DNA of 64,000 bases from Ga0077536 sp035325705 (GTDB taxonomy: Bacteria; Pseudomonadota; Gammaproteobacteria; Ga0077536). This document shows positions 17,467 to 25,973 of the stretch, piece by piece. The translations under genes were made by a program, and so were the position numbers. The stretch covers positions 1 through 64,000 of the forward strand of contig DAOKZI010000011.1 of assembly GCA_035325705.1 (NCBI GenBank), written 5' to 3'. Under the pieces are notes generated by a model. The model was not told where the DNA came from. It did no database searches and saw nothing but the letters and a program-made list of their open reading frames with translations. How positions within the stretch are numbered: the first letter of the stretch is position 1; the number at the start of each line of letters is the position of its first letter.

Positions 17467-20370
17467 TCAGTGCGCGTAGCGCAGCCCGACCCACACCGCG
17501 CGCGGCGCGCCGGGGCCGACGAACTGCGAGTGCGTCCAGTCGTTGCTGTTGTAATTGAAGCCGCTCGCGTCGCGGCGGCCGTAGCGCGACTCGGTGAAAG
17601 AGTTCAGCCCCAGCGTGCCGGCCGTGGCGAAACGCTTGTCGAAGAGATTGTCGACCTGCACGAAGGCCGCGACGCGCTCGGTGAAGTCGAAGCTCGCGTC
17701 GAGATTGAAAATCGCGAAGCCGTCGAGGGCGCCGTCGCCGACGTAACGGCGCGCCCGTGGCCGCGGGCTGTCGTCCGCGTCGGTGCCACCGGGACGGTGA
17801 TCGTTGTTCTCGTTGCCGCGCACGAAGGAAGTCGCCTGCGCGATCGCGGTCAGCCCGAGCGTGAAGCGGTCGCTCAGCGTCCAGCTCGCACCGGCGCGCA
17901 GGGCGTGGCGCGGCACGCCGGGGATCGTATCGCCGGGCTGGATCGTGAACTCGTTCAGCTCGCCCTGTACCTTGCGCGAGGTGCTGTTCGAGAGGTTGAT
18001 GATCGTCGCAGGATCTTCGAACGTGGCCTCGACGAACGCGTAGTTGAAGAACCAGCGGAGGCGACCGTCGTCGCCCGCCAGCCCCAGCTCCACGCCCTGA
18101 CGCCGCGTGCGGCCGAAGGAGTCGAAGACGCCGCGGTTGCCGATGCCCAGTGACACGAACAGGATGTCGTTCGACAGATCCGTGCGATAGGCCGCGACGT
18201 TCCAATCGATCGTGTCGCGCAGCAGGCCGCGGCCGCCGAGCTCGTAGCTCGTCGAGCGCACCTGCGGCAGGTAGGGGTCGTTGCTCAGCGCGGTCGGGAT
18301 CGTGCAGCCCTGGAAGACATCGGGATCGACGATGCCTTTGTCGCGGGCGCAGGCGAGCTCGATGGCCGAGGGCGTGCGCGAGCCGCGGCTATAGTTCGCG
18401 AACAGCATGAGACCCTCACGCGCCTGCCAGTTGAGGCCGAAAGACGGCGTGAAGGACTGGTACTCGAAAGTTTCCGCCGTGCATTGAAAGCGCGCGTTCT
18501 CGTCCCCGTCCTCGACGCCGCAGCGCTCCTGGCGGCGCGCGAGCAGATCCGGCGTGAACTGATGCAGCGGCGTCGGGCGGTCGGCGCGCACGCGGTTCGA
18601 CACGCGGGTGCGCGAATAGCGCGCGCCGAAGCTCAGGTTGAGACTCGGCAGGACGTTGAGGGTGTCATAGAAGAACACCGCCCACGCCGAGTTCCGGCCG
18701 TCGAGGCGGTTGCGCAGGATCGGCACCTCGGTGGCGGAGAGAATATCGCCGACGCGCAGCGAAGGCGCGGTCGGCAGCACGCCGCCGTTCTCGCGCTTGA
18801 TCTCGTCGATGAAGAGCTGCTGGGTGACGGGATCGTTCGGAAAGTGCAGATCGAGAAAGGTCTGCAGATCGAGGAAGGCCTCGAAGGCGGCGAGATCGTC
18901 CTTGTCGAAGGGGAAGGCGCGCTCGGGGTCGACGATGACCGAGCGATCGGCCGCGATGTCGCCGAGCTGTTCGCTCTGCTCGAAGTCGACGCGGTTCGAA
19001 TCTATCGTGCCGCCGAGCGCGAGTTGGTTGCGATCCGTGAGCCAGTTGAGCTGCAGGCTGTAGCCGTGGCTGGACTGGTCCGTCGTGCCGCGGCCGAGCA
19101 CGCCGTTCGGAATGCAGCCCGGGATGCCGGGGCCGGTGCCCGCGTTCGCGCCGTCGGCCAGCGTGTTGTCGCCGCGGGCGCCGTCGGCGACGCCGTCGAT
19201 GCCGTTCGGATCGCAGGCATCGACGCGGCCGCTGGTGGCGGCGTTCCAGCCGTCCCAGAAGTCGCCGTTGACGGAGCGCTGTGCGGAATCGCGCAGGAAG
19301 GCCATCGCCGAGATCGATAGCTGGTCCGTGAGATCGAAGCGCGTCGTGAGCCAGCCCTGTGTCAGCAGGTTCTCGACGGCGTCCGGTGCGGTGTAGATCT
19401 GCTCGGGCCGCCGGCGCCAGTCCTCGCTCGGCACCTGGCCGTTGCCGGCGAGCGAGTTGTCGACGTGCAGCACGGAGGCGGTCGCGGACGCGAAGCCGGC
19501 GCGCGCATCGACGCGGCCGAACACCTGGTTCAGCTCCGACGGTGAATCATCGCGCCAGCCGTCCTCGCGCAGACGATTGAACGCAACCAGCGCACCGAGA
19601 TGGTCGTCGCCGATGCCGGCGCTGATCTGGACCTGATGGCGTCCCCAGCTACCGCCGAGCACCGACGCGTCGACGCCCGGCGCCGTGAAGCCGGACTTGG
19701 TCGTCATCGATAGCGCGCCGCCCAGCGTGTTGAGACCGAACAGCGGATTCGAGCCCGGCATCAGCGCGAGTCCCTCGATCGCGTTGAGCGGGATCAGATC
19801 CCAGTTGACGACGTCGCCGAAGGCTTCGTTGACGCGCGCGCCGTCGAGATACACGGACAGACCCTGCGGCGTCGCGATCAGCGGCGAAGCGGAAAAGCCG
19901 CGATACACGATGTCCTGCTGGAACGGATTGCCGGCATTGTCGGCGACGGTGATCGACTGTAGCTGCTCGTTGAGGAACTGCGTGGTGTTGACGGCGCCCG
20001 AGTCGCGGATGCGCGCGGCATCGGCCGTCTGCGCATTGGTCGTCAGTTGGGTGTCATCGAGAGACACGCCGGGCAGCGGCGTCACGAGCCGCAGGCGCTG
20101 GCCCGTGATCTCGATGCTTTCGTCGACATCCTCGCCGCTCGCGCCCGCGTCGGCGGCGAGATCCTCGCGCGCCGCGCCGCCGTCCGCGGCGGTGGCCGAG
20201 CCGATCGCACACAGCGACAGCGAGCAGGCGAGGAAGAGCGCTCGATACGGCTTCGTATCGAGGCCATAGCGGTCGGATGATTCGAGGAAAGGCTGATTCC
20301 CGTGCGAGCGCCACGCGCAGGACGCGCGCAAACGGCGGCCTCGGCGGTAGGGCTTCGAAGCGTCGGCCAT
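17467..20370 (-). CDS. TonB-dependent outer-membrane receptor
   Basis: This outer-membrane transporter is driven by TonB-ExbBD. It is 967 residues from the chosen ATG. A signal peptide-like segment (FLACSLSLCAIGSATA) ends near residue 60. It is followed by a plug domain (IEITGQRLRL, GFSASPLIATPQGLSVYLDGARVNEAFGD, NPLFGLNTLGGALSM). A 22-strand-type barrel follows, ending in an aromatic-rich RAVWVGLRYAH. The signal is preceded by about 35 extra basic residues, so the true start is uncertain; no in-frame ATG is nearer. The ligand is unknown. It is flanked by two paralogous tagged exported proteins, which suggests a shared role. Confidence 0.92.
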   Translation of the reverse strand: MADASKPYRRGRRLRASCAWRSHGNQPFLESSDRYGLDTKPYRALFLACSLSLCAIGSATAADGGAAREDLAADAGASGEDVDESIEITGQRLRLVTPLPGVSLDDTQLTTNAQTADAARIRDSGAVNTTQFLNEQLQSITVADNAGNPFQQDIVYRGFSASPLIATPQGLSVYLDGARVNEAFGDVVNWDLIPLNAIEGLALMPGSNPLFGLNTLGGALSMTTKSGFTAPGVDASVLGGSWGRHQVQISAGIGDDHLGALVAFNRLREDGWRDDSPSELNQVFGRVDARAGFASATASVLHVDNSLAGNGQVPSEDWRRRPEQIYTAPDAVENLLTQGWLTTRFDLTDQLSISAMAFLRDSAQRSVNGDFWDGWNAATSGRVDACDPNGIDGVADGARGDNTLADGANAGTGPGIPGCIPNGVLGRGTTDQSSHGYSLQLNWLTDRNQLALGGTIDSNRVDFEQSEQLGDIAADRSVIVDPERAFPFDKDDLAAFEAFLDLQTFLDLHFPNDPVTQQLFIDEIKRENGGVLPTAPSLRVGDILSATEVPILRNRLDGRNSAWAVFFYDTLNVLPSLNLSFGARYSRTRVSNRVRADRPTPLHQFTPDLLARRQERCGVEDGDENARFQCTAETFEYQSFTPSFGLNWQAREGLMLFANYSRGSRTPSAIELACARDKGIVDPDVFQGCTIPTALSNDPYLPQVRSTSYELGGRGLLRDTIDWNVAAYRTDLSNDILFVSLGIGNRGVFDSFGRTRRQGVELGLAGDDGRLRWFFNYAFVEATFEDPATIINLSNSTSRKVQGELNEFTIQPGDTIPGVPRHALRAGASWTLSDRFTLGLTAIAQATSFVRGNENNDHRPGGTDADDSPRPRARRYVGDGALDGFAIFNLDASFDFTERVAAFVQVDNLFDKRFATAGTLGLNSFTESRYGRRDASGFNYNSNDWTHSQFVGPGAPRAVWVGLRYAH
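20241..20262 (-). other. Perfect hairpin inside the 5' coding end of the TonB receptor
   Basis: A 9-bp stem (CTCGATACG/CGTATCGAG) with a GCTT loop lies just before the codons for the signal peptide. It could be chance in GC-rich DNA, or an mRNA structure near a translation start if the real start differs from the one annotated. Confidence 0.5.
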
Positions 20371-20763
20371 GCAATCGGAATTCCGCTCGCGTATGACGAA
20401 TGCACGCGACCGGCTTCGACGTGAGGTGGCGCCGGAGGCGAGGATCGCGCGTTGGTGTAAGGCAGGGTAATCAAGGCCCGCGGATTGCGCCAAGGAAGAA
20501 CTCCCGCGCTAATCGGGACTCCGTAATGGTGGCTCGGGAGTTTCCCGACGCTCCTTGCCGCGCATGAAAAAGCGCCCACGTTGCCGAGAAGAATTCCCTA
20601 ACGATTGCCGCGAGGCTTGTGCCCAGAATTCAGAGCGTAGTGTGCTCCGCGTCGCATGTGCGCCGAGCGCGCTGCAGCCACTGTCGACACGCGAACGACC
20701 GCAGCGGCGTCGCCCATCGTCAGACACAACGACAATATTTTCTGGACGAAGGAGTCCCCGATC
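20371..20763. promoter_or_regulatory. Divergent intergenic region between TonB receptor and tagged exported protein
   Basis: This 393-bp stretch should carry promoters for both directions. It has none of the A, B or C repeats. An AT-rich ACAATATTTTC lies about 25 bases before the 20764 start, followed by a good ribosome site (AAGGAG). No confident -35/-10 pair or operator was recognised. Confidence 0.45.
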
Positions 20764-21519
20764 ATGAAAAAAGCAGCCCAGGCACTGCTCTGCGCCGGTC
20801 TCGTCGCCGCCGCGCTTCCTGCTTCCGCATTCGTCGACGGCGTCCGTATCTTCGGCATTCAGAATCCCGACGTCGATCCGTTCTTCATTCCCAAAGGCCC
20901 GTCCAGCGACGGCGGTCTGACCTATGAGCTGCCGTCGAACTTCGTGGTGCTCGCCTCGCGCGCCACCGAGTTCTCGCTGCCGGACGAGGACGATCCCACG
21001 GAACTGGAGGAAGTCGGCACCTTCTTCGACATCGTGCTGCGCGATCTGAACGACGGCATGCTGGTATTCGGCTCCCGCATCGAGATGGATCTCGAGGAGG
21101 AGGGCGAGATCAACGACATCTACCGCCGCGGCTTCACGGGCTGGGGCGCGAGCTTCGCCTGGGTGGCGGCGACCCCCAACGATCTGCGCCTCTACAGCGC
21201 CGGCCGCACGACGGGCTCGCACCTCTCGACCGACGATCCCGATCTGCCCGACCCCGATACCATCGATCTCGGCACGGACGTCAACGTCGAGGAGTTGAAT
21301 CCGTTCACCGCCTGGTATCTGATCAAGACCGATGCGCCGAACTTCAAGCTGATGGACACTGCCGTCGGCCTGTTCCAAGGCGGCGAGGAAGGCCAGTCGC
21401 CGTACCTCACCAATCTGGCGGGATTTGCGCCGGCGCCCGTGCCGGTACCGGCGGCGCTGCCCTTGATGCTGTCGGGCATGGGCCTGCTCGCGCTGAGGCG
21501 CCGTAAGCGGGCCGGCTGA
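20764..21519 (+). CDS. Exported VPVPA-tagged protein, paralogue of the 16322 gene product
   Basis: This 251-residue protein of unknown function has a Sec signal (1-22). Its domain is acidic. Shared landmarks with the protein on the other side of the TonB receptor are LRD-x5-LVFG-x-R[IV], EINDIYRRG (115-123), LRLYSAGRTT and FQGGEEGQ (204-211). The C-terminus is a tripartite PEP-CTERM-like tag: VPVPAALPLML, a hydrophobic helix, then RRRKRAG. Such tags are processed by exosortases. The MopE insertion of the paralogue is absent. A strong AAGGAG precedes the start. The next gene begins about 100 bp downstream on the same strand. Confidence 0.83.
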   Translation: MKKAAQALLCAGLVAAALPASAFVDGVRIFGIQNPDVDPFFIPKGPSSDGGLTYELPSNFVVLASRATEFSLPDEDDPTELEEVGTFFDIVLRDLNDGMLVFGSRIEMDLEEEGEINDIYRRGFTGWGASFAWVAATPNDLRLYSAGRTTGSHLSTDDPDLPDPDTIDLGTDVNVEELNPFTAWYLIKTDAPNFKLMDTAVGLFQGGEEGQSPYLTNLAGFAPAPVPVPAALPLMLSGMGLLALRRRKRAG

Positions 21520-21622
21520 GCCGCGCAGGCGCGAGACGAGGGGCGCCGTTCCCTCGTTTCGCTGCCGCGAGCCGGGAGTAAATGGAATTTCCATGACAAG
21601 AAACATTCACGGGAGATCAGGC

Positions 21623-22492
21623 ATGAACCGCTATCTGGCACCCGCGATGGCGCTGGCCTTGGCCGCCGCTGCGCCGCATGCATTCGCACTTTCCTTCGAC
21701 GACGCCGCGACCGGCTTTCATACCGGCAACGGCAGCGGCGATCTCGTACTGGCGCTCGTCGCCGGCAATGACTCGCTGGTGTGGGATCTGTCGGGCAGCA
21801 TCGCCGGCTACGCCGCGAACGGCGATCTGAATTTCAACGACATCATGACTCTGTCGGCCGGCGGCGCCTCGTTTAGCCTGTCGAACAGTGAAGTCAGTGC
21901 CTTTCTCACGCCGGAGCGCGCGGCGATCGCGCAGTGGCAGGTGTTCGGGGTGGCGAATGTGGGGACGCTGGATGGAGATTTACTCCTCACTGGGAACGTG
22001 CCAACCAACGTCGGCATCGTGCTTACCATTGATGGACCAGTGAACGACGTCTTGGGTAGCAATTTAGGCTTCCAAGTCCAGTCCAACGCGCAGTGGTTGA
22101 GCGACAATGCCGCTGCCGGCATTCCGGACAACGGCGTGCTGACGGCCACCGCGGGGCAAGCGCATTTCTTCATGTCGCCATCCAATTGGCACAACGACCT
22201 CATTGCAGAGCAGGACGCGACCGCAGACAGCCTCGATACGGCGCTGGCGTTCTATTACTTGCAGAAGGATCCCTCGCGACCGGTCGAAGCGCCGCTGCTC
22301 GAAGACCCGCAGCTCCCGGGCTCGAACGCGCTGCCCGCTCTCGCCCAACAGCTCGGCAGCTTCCGCCTGGCCGCCGACGGCACGCTGACGTTCACCTCGT
22401 CGGTGACGCCGGTCCCGGTGCCGGCCGCGGCGTGGATGCTCGGTTCGGGCGTGCTGGCGCTGGCCGGCGTCGCTCGCCGCCGGCGCGGTTGA
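21623..22492 (+). CDS. Exported VPVPA-CTERM protein
   Basis: This 289-residue secreted protein of unknown function has a Sec signal (about 1-23, AAAAPHAFA) and a Gly/Asp/Asn-rich body without recognised catalytic motifs. It ends in a PEP-CTERM-type tag, VPVPAAAWMLGSGVLAL then ARRRRG. GGGAGA lies upstream of the ATG. It belongs to the same string as the 20764 and 22572 genes. Base composition dips locally around 21960-22090, with AT-richer codons than the neighbours, so an internal segment may have a different history. Confidence 0.82.
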   Translation: MNRYLAPAMALALAAAAPHAFALSFDDAATGFHTGNGSGDLVLALVAGNDSLVWDLSGSIAGYAANGDLNFNDIMTLSAGGASFSLSNSEVSAFLTPERAAIAQWQVFGVANVGTLDGDLLLTGNVPTNVGIVLTIDGPVNDVLGSNLGFQVQSNAQWLSDNAAAGIPDNGVLTATAGQAHFFMSPSNWHNDLIAEQDATADSLDTALAFYYLQKDPSRPVEAPLLEDPQLPGSNALPALAQQLGSFRLAADGTLTFTSSVTPVPVPAAAWMLGSGVLALAGVARRRRG

Positions 22493-22571
22493 GCGCAGGC
22501 CTCGTGGACGCGGCGCGTGTCGCTGGCCGGCGCTGCCTCCGCGTTCGGTCCAATTCGAGAGGAGCTCGCGC

Positions 22572-24182
22572 ATGAGATCAAACTCGCTGCTGCTCGCCGC
22601 CGCGCTGGCGCTTGCGCCCTTCGCCTCGCAGGCTTTCGATCCCGGTGCCGTGTCTGCCGCCTACCAGATGGTGATCGCGGGCTCGTCCTCATCGTCGACG
22701 GCGCTGCGCCATGTGCTGATCCGCGACGTCTGCGAGACCGGCCAGCCCGTCGACGTGCTGATCCACGGGGGCGCCACGCCGCACTTCAACGTCGCATGCA
22801 GGGTCGGTGGGCAGAACGTGCTGTTCCGCAAGAACGAGGGCGGCTCGGGCCCCGGCGTCGTCGCCGTGGACGGCAAATCGATGTTGCCCTTTCTGAACGT
22901 CGGCTTCGCGGGCTGCACGGCGAGCGTCTCCAAGCAGGCCGGCACCAAGACTTATACCGAATATTCGAACTGCGGCAGCAGCACGGCCGCGCTCGCGAAC
23001 CTCGTGCCGGATTTCGCGATCTCGGACGTGGAGCCGACGGCGTTTACCAGCGCGCTCGCGCCGAGCGGTGCGAGTTTCCTCAACGTGAGTCCGGTCACGG
23101 TGCAGCCGATCGCCTCGCTGGGCCTGGGCTTCGTCGCGACGACCGATCTCTACCGCGCGCTGCAGGCCGTGCGCTTCCCTTCGACCAGCGACTGCAATCC
23201 CGATCCGGCCGGCGGCTCCGACATGACGCGTCCCGATCCGGCGAATCCGCATCTGCGCATCGCGGGCGCGAACGGCATCAAGGACAGCTACGAGACGCTA
23301 GAGACGGATGCCGGCGTAGCGAACAATACGGCGAACGCTCCGGCGGCGCGGCACATGCGTGGTGACACTCAAAAATGCATGCCGATCCTTTCGCGCGATG
23401 AAGTGCGTTCGCTGCTCGCACGCGACCTCACCAGCGGCAACAGCATCTGGGCGGGACCGAACGCCGCGGACACGCTCGCTTCGCGCACTGCCGGCAAGGA
23501 CTACGCCGGTATCGGCAACGGCGCCATCAGTCTATGCCGCCGCAACAGCGGCTCGGGCGTCCACGCGGTGACCAGCATGCATTTTCTCAGCACGAATTGC
23601 GGCCTGGGCTCGGTAGCGGTGTCGGCCGGTAGCTGCAGCAATAGTGCCTTGTGTTCGATCAACAGCAGCGAAAGCGCAAACGGCGTCGAAGCCTGCCTCA
23701 ATACGCATGCAGCCTCTAATGTGTGGGCAGTCGGCTACCAGAGCACGGAGAAGAACGCGGATCTGAAGTCGAACTATCGCTTCCTCAAGATCGACGGCGT
23801 GGCGCCGACCCTGGCGCACACGCTCGACGGCAATCTCGGCAACTTTGCCGAGCTCGTCGCGGTCCGGCGCAGCAACGTCAACGATCTCGTCAACGTGGCA
23901 AACGCGGGCTTCATCGGCGCGGCCAACGGCGCCTGGGCCGCGATCGTCTCGCAGCTCTCGACGGCGACCAACGTCGGCAACGTCGACGCGCTGCCTTTCG
24001 TGAAGCAGCCTTTCGGCGCCGCGGGTTATGCCGCGCGCGGCACGCCGACTTTCCCGCCGAACGCGGCGGCGCCGATCAATCCGCTGTCGCACGTGCGGCC
24101 GGGCACTTCGGCGCAGAACACCTGCGCCGGGCCGTATTCGACGCCGGTCGGTGGCGGCACGGGCAAGGGCATCGCGCGCTGA
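22572..24182 (+). CDS. Secreted protein, possibly periplasmic-binding-protein (PstS-like) fold
   Basis: This 536-residue exported protein has a Sec signal (1-21, ending SQAFD) and a strong GAGAGGAG ribosome site. The N-terminal YQMVIAGSSSSSTALR and the later LVPDFAISDVEP recall type 2 periplasmic binding proteins of the PstS class, but the match is weak and there is no ABC transporter nearby. Many cysteines (for example DVCE, CRVGG, GCTAS, NCGS, CGLGS, CSNSALCS) suggest disulfides and a cell-surface or extracellular location. Unlike its two upstream neighbours it has no C-terminal tag. The function is unknown. Confidence 0.6.
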   Translation: MRSNSLLLAAALALAPFASQAFDPGAVSAAYQMVIAGSSSSSTALRHVLIRDVCETGQPVDVLIHGGATPHFNVACRVGGQNVLFRKNEGGSGPGVVAVDGKSMLPFLNVGFAGCTASVSKQAGTKTYTEYSNCGSSTAALANLVPDFAISDVEPTAFTSALAPSGASFLNVSPVTVQPIASLGLGFVATTDLYRALQAVRFPSTSDCNPDPAGGSDMTRPDPANPHLRIAGANGIKDSYETLETDAGVANNTANAPAARHMRGDTQKCMPILSRDEVRSLLARDLTSGNSIWAGPNAADTLASRTAGKDYAGIGNGAISLCRRNSGSGVHAVTSMHFLSTNCGLGSVAVSAGSCSNSALCSINSSESANGVEACLNTHAASNVWAVGYQSTEKNADLKSNYRFLKIDGVAPTLAHTLDGNLGNFAELVAVRRSNVNDLVNVANAGFIGAANGAWAAIVSQLSTATNVGNVDALPFVKQPFGAAGYAARGTPTFPPNAAAPINPLSHVRPGTSAQNTCAGPYSTPVGGGTGKGIAR

Positions 24183-24211
24183 GAATCTTTGCACGTTCGT
24201 GCTTCGGCTGC

Positions 24212-24612
24212 CGTAGCCCGGAAGAAGCGCAGCGGAATCCGGGTCGCCGCCGGCACGGCGTGACAGCAGCTGATCGGCACTGCATGCAAGCTGTCGGCGC
24301 CGATAACGGCCTGCGGCCGTCACCCGGATTCCGCGCTGCGCGCTCCTTCCGGGCTACCGGTCGGCGCGTCCGATTCTTGTAGCCCGGATGAGCGCAGCGA
24401 ATCCGGGATCGAAGGCCGGTTGAGGCACTCCGTTCAGGTGCGCGCTCGACATCTCTTGGAAAGTCGGTGGAGTCCTTCATGCCCGATCCCGGATTCGCTG
24501 CGCTCATCCGGGCTACGATCGAGCTTTCCTTGTCCGGCTTTTCGTAACTCGGGATCGGGTGCTTCGCGCTGACGACTGATCCCGGGTTCCGCTACGCTGC
24601 ACCCGGGCTACG
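24212..24612. repeat. Array of five REP-like A repeats
   Basis: The 425-bp gap between convergent genes is almost entirely A repeats. Copies lie at 24212-24245 and 24321-24357 (inverted pair), 24378-24410 and 24485-24517 (inverted pair), and a single copy at 24578-24612. The last copy runs into the exosortase-companion gene and provides its TAG stop. Such pairs could fold as bidirectional terminators. Confidence 0.88.
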
Positions 24613-25210
24613 TGAGCCTTCTTGTGCCGAAACGGCGCACCCCCGCGTAGCTCACGGCCGCGAACACCAGCGGCAGCACCCAGCGCCCGCCGCTCTCGAG
24701 GAACAGCATCCAGTGCAGGCTCAAGGGATCGGCGCGCGCGACGCCGTGCGAGCTCGCGTAGTCCTGCAGCGCCAGCTCGATCAGCCCGACGAGCTGGAAC
24801 GGCGCCGTCACGAGCAAGACGGCGAGGCCCAGCGGCAGAATCGAAGCCACGAGCAGCACGCGCTCGCGCCGGTCGCGTGCCGGCAGCGTGAACAGCGCGC
24901 TGCACAGGATCACGAGCGGCACCAGCACGTGTACGCCGTTGGCGCGCGAAGGCAGCGCTTGCCCGACAGGAACGACGAGTCCGTCGCCCAGTGCGAGCGG
25001 CTGTTCGGTTCGCGCATCGAGCAAGAGCTGCGTGCCGCCGCGGCCGTCGTCGATCAGGCTCACACCGGACTGTAGCTCCGGCGCGATCCAATGCACGGCC
25101 GCGGACAAGAGCGGCGTCGCGCCACGCAGCAGCGTATCGCCGAAGAGAAAGCCCAGCGCCGAGCACACGACCCACGCTGCGCAGAGGCGCAAGGCGGCCG
25201 CGCGCAGCAC
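24608..25210 (-). CDS. Exosortase-associated membrane protein
   Basis: This is a 200-residue inner-membrane protein. It has a hydrophobic N-terminal helix, a periplasmic domain (about 30-90, with WIAPELQSGVSLIDD and VVPVGQALPSRANGVHVLVP), and three further helices. The order and features fit the small partner proteins found beside exosortase H-type enzymes. It begins with GTG one base after the stop of the exosortase gene, so the two are co-translated. Its stop codon lies within an A repeat, so the C-terminal end may have been reset by repeat insertion. Confidence 0.75.
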   Translation of the reverse strand: MLRAAALRLCAAWVVCSALGFLFGDTLLRGATPLLSAAVHWIAPELQSGVSLIDDGRGGTQLLLDARTEQPLALGDGLVVPVGQALPSRANGVHVLVPLVILCSALFTLPARDRRERVLLVASILPLGLAVLLVTAPFQLVGLIELALQDYASSHGVARADPLSLHWMLFLESGGRWVLPLVFAAVSYAGVRRFGTRRLT

Positions 25211-25211
25211 C

Positions 25212-25748
25212 TCAGCGGGGCCGGGCCGGCGCCGCCCAGCCGAGCCAGGCGAGATAGAAAAGTGCCATCGCGACGATCAGCAAGGTCGGCACGAAATAGG
25301 TATGCAGCGGCAGGAACCACGGCGGGCGATAGGCGGCGACGAAGTAGAGGCCCGCGAGACGCAGCAGATTCAACGCATAGACCAGCGCGGCGCCGAACAG
25401 CACGCCCGCCAGGCGCGCGCGCCAGCTCGTCGGAAAGGCGAGCACCGCGGCGCACACGAGGAACAGCACGCCGGAGCCGTCGCAGCCGCGCACGATCTCC
25501 AGCGCGGCGCGCGGAGAGCTCAGGCGATTCGCCTGCGCGCTCACGGCTTCGGCGGGCTGCAACGCATCGATCATCGCCACCGCCGGCTGCCCGAACAGGC
25601 GCGGATAGATTTTATCGTGCAGCACCTCGATCGGGATCCAGAAATACAGCGCGTGGAACAGGCCGTAGCAGACCAGCATGCGCAGCGCGAAGCCGAGCAT
25701 CGAGGCGGGCGGTGGCGATCCTGCGGTGTGAGGCACGGAAGCTGACAT
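25212..25748 (-). CDS. Exosortase family protein (XrtH/XrtM-like)
   Basis: This is an inner-membrane cysteine transpeptidase-like enzyme that cleaves C-terminal sorting tags. It has 178 residues and about five helices. The catalytic set of the exosortase/archaeosortase superfamily is present: Cys89 (IVRGCDGSG), Arg130 (NLLRLAGL) and His149 (PLHTYFVP). The short length and lack of a C-terminal EpsI domain separate it from the long EpsH type. The pairing with the membrane protein downstream points to the exosortase H group, whose substrates have IPTL-like tags. The adjacent divergent dehydrogenase gene encodes one such candidate substrate. Confidence 0.85.
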   Translation of the reverse strand: MSASVPHTAGSPPPASMLGFALRMLVCYGLFHALYFWIPIEVLHDKIYPRLFGQPAVAMIDALQPAEAVSAQANRLSSPRAALEIVRGCDGSGVLFLVCAAVLAFPTSWRARLAGVLFGAALVYALNLLRLAGLYFVAAYRPPWFLPLHTYFVPTLLIVAMALFYLAWLGWAAPARPR

Positions 25749-25840
25749 CGGCAGTGAGCTGGTTGAGCGCGTGCCGAGTGTAGCCCGGCTGTCGTCCCGC
25801 GTGCCAAAGGCAGTGGCGGCGTCATCGCCGCTCGCGTCTT

Positions 25841-25933
25841 CGTCGCCCGGGTGGAGCGCGCAGCGCGTAAGCCGGGACCGGCGTATCGCCTCGATCGGGA
25901 TCCCGGGTTCCGCTACGCTGCATTCGGGCTACG
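25841..25933. repeat. Inverted pair of REP-like A repeats
   Basis: Copies lie at 25841-25877 and 25899-25933, in opposite orientation, in the divergent space between the exosortase and the sugar-dehydrogenase-like gene. The second ends about 40 bp before the latter's start, so it sits where a promoter would be expected. Confidence 0.85.
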
Positions 25934-25973
25934 AAAGGATGCCCATCCCGAACACTCAGGGAGGAACGACAGG

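Noticed and set aside
17467..19320. Long plus-strand open frames opposite the TonB receptor
   Set aside because: They are antisense to a receptor with clear plug and barrel motifs. Their translations are low-complexity and basic.
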